A stretch of DNA of 38,765 nucleotides from Lachnospiraceae bacterium (GTDB taxonomy: Bacteria; Bacillota; Clostridia; Lachnospirales; Lachnospiraceae), in the NCBI GenBank assembly GCA_009774345.1, contig VSNR01000015.1, positions 1-38,765 on the forward strand. The letters run 5' to 3'. This document shows positions 8,654 through 15,615 of this stretch, one piece after another. A model generated the notes under the pieces. That model did not search any database. It saw only the letters and a program-made list of their open reading frames with translations, and had not been told where the DNA came from. The number at the start of each line of letters is the position of its first letter. The first letter of the stretch is position 1. Made by a program: the position numbers and the translations under genes.

Positions 8654-9402
8654 AAACGCTTCCTTTGCTCTCTCATCATATATCTCAAAAATTTCATATT
8701 TGTTGTCACATACCGCTTCCACAGCCGCCTTGGGTCCTGCATCAGCCTGTAGAGCCATTCCAGACAGAGCGTCTGCATGATGCGCGGCGCCCGCTGAATC
8801 GTGCCCGCCAGATAGTCAAAGCCTGCCCCCACACCGACGGACACCGCCCCCAGCCTGCCTTGGTGGGCATACATCCACTGCTCCTGCTTTGGCGCGCCAA
8901 GCCCTACCCAGACAAAATCGGGTCTGGCATCATTGATCAGCGCTGTCACTTCCCTGTCCTCCTCCTGCGTGAGCGGCCGAAACGGCGGCGCGTACATTCC
9001 GGCGATCACCACCCCCGGATAATCCCGCCGCAGCGCGACCCGCATCGCCTCCAAAGTCTGCGGCGTAGACCCATAGAAAAAATGGCGGTATCCATTTTGC
9101 GGCGCTCTCTGAAACAATTCTGTCATCAGATCAGGACCCGTGACCCGCTGTGCTTCCTGAAAGCCTGCACGCCTGCTGTAGACAGACAGCGGCGCCCCGT
9201 CAGGCAGTGCCATCGCCGCACTGTTTTGTATCTTTCGATAAGATTTATCCTCATACGCCATCACTGTTGTATGCACATTTGCCACACAGATATAGCTCCC
9301 CCGCAGCGCATCGAGATGGCTGTCGAGATAGTCCAGCGTATCCGTCATATTCGTCACATTGATATTCGTCTTTAAAATTTCACAATACTGTAATTCTGAC
9401 AC
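8650..9402 (-). CDS. WecG/TagA/CpsF-family glycosyltransferase
   Basis: A 250-residue GT26 enzyme. Family marks in order: ANVHTT (41-46), PDGAPLSVYSRR (67-78), FFYGSTPQT (108-116), PDFVWVGLGAPKQEQW (161-176), then GVGAGFDYLAGT and a C-terminal EWLYRLMQDPRRLWKRY stretch that in this family mediates membrane association. Relatives add N-acetylmannosamine or its uronic acid to a lipid-linked amino sugar, the second step of teichoic-acid or enterobacterial-antigen-type glycans. The start is GTG at 9402, one base after the stop of the sugar transferase gene, with GAGG upstream; an overlapping ATG two bases earlier is in another frame. It therefore probably performs the step after the initiating transferase upstream. 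Confidence 0.93.
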   Translation of the reverse strand: MSELQYCEILKTNINVTNMTDTLDYLDSHLDALRGSYICVANVHTTVMAYEDKSYRKIQNSAAMALPDGAPLSVYSRRAGFQEAQRVTGPDLMTELFQRAPQNGYRHFFYGSTPQTLEAMRVALRRDYPGVVIAGMYAPPFRPLTQEEDREVTALINDARPDFVWVGLGAPKQEQWMYAHQGRLGAVSVGVGAGFDYLAGTIQRAPRIMQTLCLEWLYRLMQDPRRLWKRYVTTNMKFLRYMMREQRKRL

Positions 9403-9403
9403 A

Positions 9404-10828
9404 TTACCTCGAACCCTTTCTACCCAGAACGGTAAAAACCGTCATAAACAAAATTTTGATATCCAGTCCCAAAGACCAGTTATCTATATACTCCAAATCC
9501 AGCTTCACAATCTCCTCAAAGTCCTGTATGTCACTCCTGCCGCTGACCTGCCACATCCCGGTAAGCCCCGGCGTGATACTCATGCGCCGCCTGTAATATC
9601 CATTGTACTGTTCAAACTCGTCCTCTGTCGGCGGGCGCGTGCCGACCAGACTCATATCACCAACCAAAATATTCAGAAACTGCGGTGTCTCGTCGATGCT
9701 CGTCTTTCTGAGGAATCTGCCGACCTTCGTGATGCGCGGATCGTCCTCCATCTTGAACATCAGCCCCCTCACTTCGTTCTGCGCTGAAAGCTCCTTCTTG
9801 CGTGCCTCCGCGTCCGTGTACATCGAGCGGAATTTCCAGATTTTGAAGCGCCGCCCATTTTTGCCGATGCGCGTCTGTGAGAAAAAGACCGGGCCCGGCG
9901 AATCCAGACGGATTGCAAGTGCCACAAAGGGCGTGATCACCGCCGTCATTGCAAGCCCGACAAGCGCCCCGATGATATCCACAAGCCGCTTGATCAGAAG
10001 CCGCCTTGAATCCATCGTCTTCAAAGCAAAGGAGATCACGCTGTATCCCGCCATCTGCTGTACATACGTATTTGGATTCGAGCGGTTAAAAAGATCTACA
10101 TTATAGTGGCATGTAAGCCCCATCTCCTCAAATTTGCAAACCATATCCCGGATCTCTGTGACAGCGACACCCGGCAGACAGATAAACACCTCGTCCACCG
10201 TCATCTGAATGACCGTCTCGTAAAGATTTTCCTTCGACGCCACAATCGGCACCTTCCGAATCGTACTGCCCTCTTTGTCGGCGTCGTAGATCACTGCCGC
10301 CGTGATATCATAATACCACTCTTTGCGCTCGATGAGATTTCCCAGAAGCTCCTCCGCCATGTCATCGAGTGCGATCACCAGCATTTTCTCAGCGCTTGTA
10401 CTCTTGCGGTAGTATTTCCACATCGCTTTCTTAAAAACCATGTGCAGTACATAGGCAATCCCAATATTTAACACTGCAAAAAAACCATACACAGAGCGCG
10501 AAAACGCAAAGGACTGCTGCGTGAGGTACAGCACCAGCACCAGTCCCATGACGATAATCACGGTGTATCGTACCGTATAGTAAAATTCCTGATAATATCC
10601 TCTTGTAAAAAAGTTTCTGTTGGCATCGAGAAACATATTGTATAGAAGGCACAAAACGACAATGTATGCCCCCACCATCAGGTGAAACTGCTTTGGATAA
10701 TTTTCGTAATGAATGAGATTGAACCGGATAAATAATGCCAAAGCATAGGAGACGACAGCGCTCAGGATATCAATGAGCAGGATGCTGTATGTCTCGATCA
10801 TTTTGTTTTTCCTTCTGACGTTCTCCAT
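9404..10828 (-). CDS. Initiating polyprenyl-phosphate sugar phosphotransferase (WbaP/CpsE type)
   Basis: A 474-residue exopolysaccharide polyprenyl glycosylphosphotransferase. Four N-terminal helices (within 11-135) are followed by a soluble CoA-binding-like domain (about 145-260), then the bacterial sugar transferase domain (about 278-474): KRLVDIIGAL membrane hairpin, DSPGPVFFSQTRIGKNG, KFRSM, SIDETPQ (catalytic Asp379-Glu380), GTRPP (Arg398) and TPGLTGMWQVSGR. It would transfer a sugar-1-phosphate from a UDP-sugar to undecaprenyl phosphate, the first membrane step of the glycan. A perfect-consensus promoter lies 35-60 bases upstream and GAGGGAG precedes the ATG, so this gene heads the last glycan operon. 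Which sugar is used cannot be read from sequence alone. Confidence 0.95.
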   Translation of the reverse strand: MENVRRKNKMIETYSILLIDILSAVVSYALALFIRFNLIHYENYPKQFHLMVGAYIVVLCLLYNMFLDANRNFFTRGYYQEFYYTVRYTVIIVMGLVLVLYLTQQSFAFSRSVYGFFAVLNIGIAYVLHMVFKKAMWKYYRKSTSAEKMLVIALDDMAEELLGNLIERKEWYYDITAAVIYDADKEGSTIRKVPIVASKENLYETVIQMTVDEVFICLPGVAVTEIRDMVCKFEEMGLTCHYNVDLFNRSNPNTYVQQMAGYSVISFALKTMDSRRLLIKRLVDIIGALVGLAMTAVITPFVALAIRLDSPGPVFFSQTRIGKNGRRFKIWKFRSMYTDAEARKKELSAQNEVRGLMFKMEDDPRITKVGRFLRKTSIDETPQFLNILVGDMSLVGTRPPTEDEFEQYNGYYRRRMSITPGLTGMWQVSGRSDIQDFEEIVKLDLEYIDNWSLGLDIKILFMTVFTVLGRKGSR

Positions 10829-10861
10829 TTTACTCCCTCAAACCATCTGCCAATACGCTGC

Positions 10862-10890
10862 ATTATATCATATTCTACATTCTTTGTCAA
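10862..10890 (-). promoter_or_regulatory. Perfect-consensus sigma-A promoter before the sugar transferase
   Basis: Minus strand TTGACA (10885-10890), 17-base spacer, TATAAT (10862-10867). The -35 box contains the TGA stop codon (10887-10889) of the preceding GT2 gene. The predicted start point is about 25-30 bases before the ATG at 10828. Confidence 0.88.
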
Positions 10891-11684
10891 AAATCCGGGT
10901 TGTATGCCCCGCGGTAATTTTTGAACAAAATCCTGATAAGCTCAGTGTTTCCCTTGAGAAAGCTGATCTTGGTGGGCACTGCTCCCTTTTTGGGATACAC
11001 CCGTTTCACAGGAATCTCACATGCCCTGTAGCCAAGCTGTGTCGCCCTGACAGACAAATATGCAAGCAGCTCATACGTCATAAAGACATCCCGAAGCGGT
11101 GCCACCCGCTCGTCCTTTAGATACCTTGCCGAGTACGCCCGATAAGCGTTGGTGGTGTCCGTAAACTTCTGCCCTGCGGTCACAGAGATCACCGGCGCGT
11201 GGAGCAGGCGCACCGCAAGCAGTCTGCTAAATGGGGTGTTGACTGCCCTTCCTCCCTTGATAAAGCGAGACCCCTGCACAAAATCATATCCCTCTTCTAA
11301 CTTTTGTATAAAGCGCGGAACATCCTCGATACTGTCCTTGTAATTCCCATCGATCGTGATAATGCCCTTGTAGCCTCGTTTCAGCGCCCAGTAAATGCCC
11401 ATGCGCAGCTGGGCGCCCTGTTTTCCCTTGTCCTTTTTGACAAGCAGCGTATTGACCCGAAGCTTTTTTAACTTGCGCGCTGCGGTGCTGCCGTCCGTCG
11501 AACCGCCGTCGCAGATCACGATATCCGCATGGTCTGCAATCTGGTGCTTATACGCGCGGTAAAGTTCTTTTAAGATGCGCTCTCCCTCGTTAATCACAGG
11601 AATTAACACCACATACTCCTTTGTCTTTGGTGCGTATTCCTCATATGCAAAAGCAGGAACACCCATTCTTCCTCCATAGATCAT
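10887..11684 (-). CDS. GT2 glycosyltransferase, dolichol-phosphate-mannose-synthase-like, no membrane tail
   Basis: A 265-residue GT-A enzyme of family 2. Visible motifs: VVLIPVINEGERI at the N-terminus, ICDGGSTDGS (57-66), KQGAQLRMGI, and ITIDGNYKDS (109-118) at the position where polyprenyl-phosphate sugar synthases have DADxQ, so the second acidic residue is replaced by Gly-Asn. It continues with QGSRF and DTTNAYRAYSARYL. There are no C-terminal helices, unlike the GtrB-like protein at 18.2 kb. It overlaps the upstream isomerase by four bases (ATGA), so it belongs to the same operon. Donor and acceptor are unknown; a polyprenyl-phosphate sugar synthase or a glycan-chain transferase are both possible. 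Confidence 0.88.
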   Translation of the reverse strand: MIYGGRMGVPAFAYEEYAPKTKEYVVLIPVINEGERILKELYRAYKHQIADHADIVICDGGSTDGSTAARKLKKLRVNTLLVKKDKGKQGAQLRMGIYWALKRGYKGIITIDGNYKDSIEDVPRFIQKLEEGYDFVQGSRFIKGGRAVNTPFSRLLAVRLLHAPVISVTAGQKFTDTTNAYRAYSARYLKDERVAPLRDVFMTYELLAYLSVRATQLGYRACEIPVKRVYPKKGAVPTKISFLKGNTELIRILFKNYRGAYNPDF

Positions 11685-12502
11685 GCAAACATCTCCTTTC
11701 CATACGCTAAGATCTCGTCCAGCAGCGCCATTCTATCCACACCCTGCTCGGATTTCCCCATCTCCACAGACACATAGCCCTGATAGTCCTTCGCTCTCAG
11801 AAAAGCCGCCAGCTCTCCATGAAACGCTCTTCTCTCACGGTCAAGCCGAATGGGTTTTAAAAAGGGCTCGCTCAGATGTACATGGCGAATCAGTGCGGCA
11901 CTGCCCTCAAGCACTTCGATGCGCTCTTTGTTTTCAAGCATTGTTCCGACATCGAGATTGAGCAAAAAGCCATCTGATGCCACTTCGCGGATAAGCTGTA
12001 GCGCTTCCTTTGTCGTATTGATATAGTTTGTCTGATAGATTGCAGGATTTGCCTCCATGCCGATCACCGTACCCCGCGATGCCGCATAGCTGCCAAGCTG
12101 CCTGAAAAAGTCCACGCCCTGCCGCCGCAACGCGCGGTCTGCCGGGTCTGGCAACGCTCTGTTTTTCGGACTGCCAAACACGAGATGGCCGCACCGGACA
12201 GCGCCCGCAAAATCAACCGCCTTTTTTGTGTACGACAATAGTGTCTGCCGCTGTGCCTCGTCCGCAAAAAGTTTCTCTGTCCTGCCAAACCAAATCGACT
12301 GCATAGACGGAATCTCAAAACCTTCCTCACGGTCAAATGCCTGCCGCCACGTGCGCGCCGCATCCAGATCTTCATAGGGCGCCGTCTCGAAAAAGCGTGT
12401 CGGTGCAATCTCGAGTCCTGTATATCCGTATTTTCGCATCATCGCATAGACCTGCGCATCCTCTGCGGCTGTCCATGCGATGTTGGATATCGAAAGCTTC
12501 AT
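11681..12502 (-). CDS. Sugar phosphate isomerase/epimerase, xylose-isomerase-like TIM barrel
   Basis: A 273-residue soluble protein of the AP-endonuclease-2 / xylose isomerase-like fold. It starts MKLSISNIAW, followed by YGYTGLEIAPTRFFE (strand-2 Glu), later IGMEANPAIYQTNY, LLNLDVGTML, IRHVHLSEPF and YVSVEMGKSE, giving the usual Glu, Asp, His and Glu metal/substrate ligands of the barrel. Such enzymes interconvert keto and aldo sugars or epimerise them. It shares four-base ATGA overlaps with both the SDR gene before it and the GT2 gene after it, which argues for a single pathway that makes or modifies a special sugar and then attaches it. The exact reaction is unknown. Confidence 0.85.
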   Translation of the reverse strand: MKLSISNIAWTAAEDAQVYAMMRKYGYTGLEIAPTRFFETAPYEDLDAARTWRQAFDREEGFEIPSMQSIWFGRTEKLFADEAQRQTLLSYTKKAVDFAGAVRCGHLVFGSPKNRALPDPADRALRRQGVDFFRQLGSYAASRGTVIGMEANPAIYQTNYINTTKEALQLIREVASDGFLLNLDVGTMLENKERIEVLEGSAALIRHVHLSEPFLKPIRLDRERRAFHGELAAFLRAKDYQGYVSVEMGKSEQGVDRMALLDEILAYGKEMFA

Positions 12503-13479
12503 CGCTGTTCTCCCTCTTTGATCATGTGCTCCACAAACATCTTTACATCCTTTAACACGGCTTCTTTATTATAGATATAGCCGTCCTTCCCACCAAACTT
12601 CGACGCGTATGTAGTTCTGAAATCATACTTTGCCGGAACCCCTTTCAACTCATTCTTAAAGACCTCTCCCGTCAGTGCCTTGTACAGCTCTGCGGCGGAA
12701 ACTGGCTCTGTTGCGATATTTAAGAGTGTGATATTCTCATTGAGCGCTGTCTGGATATCCTCCCAGAGCCGTCCTAACGAATAGAACTGGAATGTGCTGC
12801 GGCTGTCTGTAAAATTGAGCGCCGTGAAGCCAAGCTTCTTAAACTTTTTCTTTAATAGCTCCCTCTTTTCCTTATCCAGCTTCCTGCACTTGTAGAAACC
12901 ATGATCCGCCGCCTCATAGCAGTCGTCAAGCAGGATGCCGTCCTGTGCCTTCTCAAGCACCTTGAGCTCCTGATATTTCTCCTTTTTCAACATTGACGGG
13001 ATCACATTCATATAGTCATAGATAAAATTTTTCTTGATATTATATCCATAAAGCGCCGGAAGCCTGACGATCAGCGCATTGGGATAATGTTTTCTCGCCC
13101 ACGCCTCAAGATAATACCGGTTTAATCCATAGGGATGAATCCCGTTGCCTGCCCCGCCCTTTCCGTCGGAAAACACAGAGTCCGTCTCATCCACCCCCAC
13201 AGGATTTTTATAGACATCAATCGTGGAGATCAGCACAAGCCGCTGCGGATTGATCGCCTTGATATTTGCCTCCGCCTCCAGAATCTGCTCCAAATCCTGC
13301 TCCGGCGCACTGTTTGCAAGATACTTCTCCGCACGCACGCCCGCGTAGATGAGCACCTCCGGCTCAAGTCCGTATGCCCGCTCTATATTTTGTGAGTTAA
13401 ACACGCCCTTGATGCGGTTTCTCGCCCTCGAATAAAGATTGCTTCCGACAAATCCTGAATAACCAACCAATGCTACCAT
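12499..13479 (-). CDS. NAD(P)-dependent SDR-family epimerase/dehydratase-like protein
   Basis: A 326-residue extended-SDR protein. The Rossmann motif GYSGFVGSN is at 6-14 and LISTIDVYK at 83-91 holds the Ser/Thr of the triad. The catalytic-tyrosine segment reads HPYGLNRYYLE with Tyr117 and Arg121, so the usual YxxxK is YxxxR here; this could weaken or change catalysis. The middle (about 165-220) contains a Lys-rich insertion. GGAGGGG precedes the ATG. It overlaps the isomerase by four bases (ATGA). Nucleotide-sugar or free sugar oxidation/epimerisation is the likely activity, together with the neighbouring TIM-barrel and FAD enzymes; the substrate cannot be told. Confidence 0.85.
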   Translation of the reverse strand: MVALVGYSGFVGSNLYSRARNRIKGVFNSQNIERAYGLEPEVLIYAGVRAEKYLANSAPEQDLEQILEAEANIKAINPQRLVLISTIDVYKNPVGVDETDSVFSDGKGGAGNGIHPYGLNRYYLEAWARKHYPNALIVRLPALYGYNIKKNFIYDYMNVIPSMLKKEKYQELKVLEKAQDGILLDDCYEAADHGFYKCRKLDKEKRELLKKKFKKLGFTALNFTDSRSTFQFYSLGRLWEDIQTALNENITLLNIATEPVSAAELYKALTGEVFKNELKGVPAKYDFRTTYASKFGGKDGYIYNKEAVLKDVKMFVEHMIKEGEQR

Positions 13480-13507
13480 AGTACCCCTCCATCTTTCTTT
13501 GAATTTT

Positions 13508-14440
13508 TTACATTTTTTCTATACTCTCAAAACTGTACTTCTTGCGCCGGAATACCAGATCGACCAAAATCTGCAAATATTTGATGATAATGGTCAGAAT
13601 GCCAAACAGCCCAAAAAAGGCAAACGACATAAAAAATATCGTCGTCGTCCACCCCGCTACCGGTGTGCTGAACAAATACACCACTGCGGAATACAAAGCA
13701 ACCAGCACGGCGACCGCCATCATGAGGACTGTCATCGTCACCGCAAACCGATAGCCGAGCTCAGTGAACAGAATGATACTGTTGACCGCAAGGTCTGTCC
13801 GGTACTTGCGCTCTGCCCGGTCCTCTTTTGTGTTTTGGGTGTCTGCTGCCTCGTAGCGGATGTTCGCCGTTTTCAGCCCGCAGTTTGCATACACTGCCTT
13901 GCGGTATGGGACGGATTTATTCATGCTGCTGATCCGGTTGATCACCCTGCGGCTTAACACCCTGAAGCGCTCTGTTCCAAGCTGGTACGAAAAGTCTGTA
14001 AACCGGTTAAACACACGATAAAATATGCTCGATGTCAGACGCTGTCTCCTGTCCGGGGAAGCGCTCACAATATCATATCCCTCAAGAGATTTCTGATAGA
14101 CGCCAAGGATCACCGACGCCGCAAAATCCGGGATACAGGCATCAAACTCCAGCACAAAATCGCCGATTGCCAAATCTATGCCCGCGTTCATCGCCGTCTC
14201 CACTCCGTGAAAATAACTCATGTTCAGCAGCGTGACCGTCGTACTGTCCGCCTGTCTGCTGATCCTGCGTATGATCTCGACGCTGCTGTCCTGCGAGTGG
14301 TCATTCACACAGATAATCTCCGAGTGCTCAAAATGTTCCTGTAGCACTGCCATCACTGTGCGCAGAAACGCGCCGACCGACGCCTCATCGTTGTGCACAT
14401 AGACCACCGCAGACATAAAATTCTTTTCCTTGTTTGTCAT
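13508..14440 (-). CDS. GT2 glycosyltransferase with two C-terminal membrane helices
   Basis: A 310-residue family-2 transferase. The N-terminal GT-A domain shows SAVVYVHNDEASV, ICVNDHSQDSS (43-53) and VLEFDACIPDF (96-106), where an ExD (Glu98, Asp100) stands in place of the common DxD. Two hydrophobic helices (about 228-255 and 262-290) and a basic tail RRKKYSFESIEKM follow, a GtrB/ArnC-like layout that anchors the enzyme at the inner face of the membrane. Two start codons are possible: ATG 14440 (GGAAGGGG before it) and ATG 14416 (AAGGAAA before it); the first is listed. The gene lies 3 bases after the FAD oxidoreductase gene. It may attach the sugar produced by its neighbours. Confidence 0.87.
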   Translation of the reverse strand: MTNKEKNFMSAVVYVHNDEASVGAFLRTVMAVLQEHFEHSEIICVNDHSQDSSVEIIRRISRQADSTTVTLLNMSYFHGVETAMNAGIDLAIGDFVLEFDACIPDFAASVILGVYQKSLEGYDIVSASPDRRQRLTSSIFYRVFNRFTDFSYQLGTERFRVLSRRVINRISSMNKSVPYRKAVYANCGLKTANIRYEAADTQNTKEDRAERKYRTDLAVNSIILFTELGYRFAVTMTVLMMAVAVLVALYSAVVYLFSTPVAGWTTTIFFMSFAFFGLFGILTIIIKYLQILVDLVFRRKKYSFESIEKM

Positions 14441-14443
14441 GTG

Positions 14444-15592
14444 CTATGCCCCTTCCAATATCTCATCCAAATCATATACGGTATTAATCTTTCCCGACAA
14501 AACCCCGACAAACGTAGGATTTGTCGTGTACGTCCGAACCACTGTCGGCCTTGAATCATCAATCTCTGAGCTCATCAGAATCGGTTTCATCGAGAACAGC
14601 GAATCTTTGTACGTAAATGCGTACTCCTCCCGCAGATACTTGCGCGCAAGGTTTGCCATATAAGGAAATGCCGAGCGCGGCTTTGCCTTGCACAGATTGC
14701 AGTTGCCAAGGTGCCTGACGCTGCACGTCCCACCGCTGTCCGCCTGACATGGAAACACAGGCACCTCGTCATAGCTCGTCGCGTGCGGTGTAAACGTCAC
14801 CGATGTGAGGGAGTGCAGTCCTGTCTTGCCAAACGGCATAATCGAGAAAAAGGGACCATCCATCACCGTAAAGCCATACTCTTTCAAGGTCTCATTGACA
14901 TCACAGAGAATAATCTCGCAGAGCTCGTATTTGATGCCAAACTTGTCATAGCCCAGCAGATCTAAAATCTGGTTTGTCGATGCGTAAGTGGCATTCAGCA
15001 CAAAGTCCGAACTGTACGAAACGGATTCGCCCGCCTCTGTCACATACAGCACATACATATCCTGCAATTTCTCGATGCGGTTTAACTCCACATTGAAATG
15101 AATCGTGGCAAGCGTCCCCATCTCCTGTAGCTTCTCCATAAAATAATCTCTTAGAATAAAAGCATCATACGTGTACTCCCGCGTGAGAAACGCGCCGTCA
15201 CACATCCCCTCCTTAAAGAATTTTCCCGGATGAAGCTCCTCGCATGGAATCTGAGCCGCCTCGCAGAATTTCTTGAACTGTGCCCCATCCGACCATGAGT
15301 ACTCACTCGATGTCGCATACACCTTCTGAAATTCGCGGTTGACACAGAACCCATAATCTTTATTAAAGCGCGCAAAATAGCCCGCGGACTTCATTGCCGT
15401 CGAGAGCGACCTCGGATAGTGATATCCCTGATGCACCCTCGCCTGATTGATATACGTCGCCCGCTGAAACGGTGCCGCCTCGCACTCAAGCACCAGCACG
15501 CGCTGGCCCTGCTTTGCACAAAAGTGCGCGGCGTACAGCCCATACAGCCCTGCACCGATAATAATTTTGTCAAATTTATGATTGTTATTCAT
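14444..15592 (-). CDS. FAD-dependent oxidoreductase, D-amino-acid-oxidase fold
   Basis: A 382-residue flavoprotein. The dinucleotide-binding motif KIIIGAGLYGLYAA lies at about 8-21 with VLVLECE at the end of the second strand, followed by RATYINQARVHQGYHYPRS, which lines the flavin site in DAO-family proteins (PF01266). Unusually, about residues 272-298 carry four cysteines in a C-x7-C-x7-C-x2-C pattern that could bind a metal or iron-sulfur centre. AGAGGG lies before the ATG at 15592. It is packed against GT2, SDR and TIM-barrel isomerase genes, so a sugar or sugar-amine substrate is more plausible than a free amino acid. Not a UDP-galactopyranose mutase by its visible motifs. Confidence 0.83.
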   Translation of the reverse strand: MNNNHKFDKIIIGAGLYGLYAAHFCAKQGQRVLVLECEAAPFQRATYINQARVHQGYHYPRSLSTAMKSAGYFARFNKDYGFCVNREFQKVYATSSEYSWSDGAQFKKFCEAAQIPCEELHPGKFFKEGMCDGAFLTREYTYDAFILRDYFMEKLQEMGTLATIHFNVELNRIEKLQDMYVLYVTEAGESVSYSSDFVLNATYASTNQILDLLGYDKFGIKYELCEIILCDVNETLKEYGFTVMDGPFFSIMPFGKTGLHSLTSVTFTPHATSYDEVPVFPCQADSGGTCSVRHLGNCNLCKAKPRSAFPYMANLARKYLREEYAFTYKDSLFSMKPILMSSEIDDSRPTVVRTYTTNPTFVGVLSGKINTVYDLDEILEGA

Positions 15593-15615
15593 GACCGGTC
15601 TGCCCTCTGTTCTTT

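Noticed and set aside
8324..10471. Plus-strand open frames of 120-240 codons opposite the ChbG, WecG and sugar transferase genes
   Set aside because: All lie antisense to well-supported genes, show no domain and are rich in Cys/His/Arg/Pro as expected for shadow frames.
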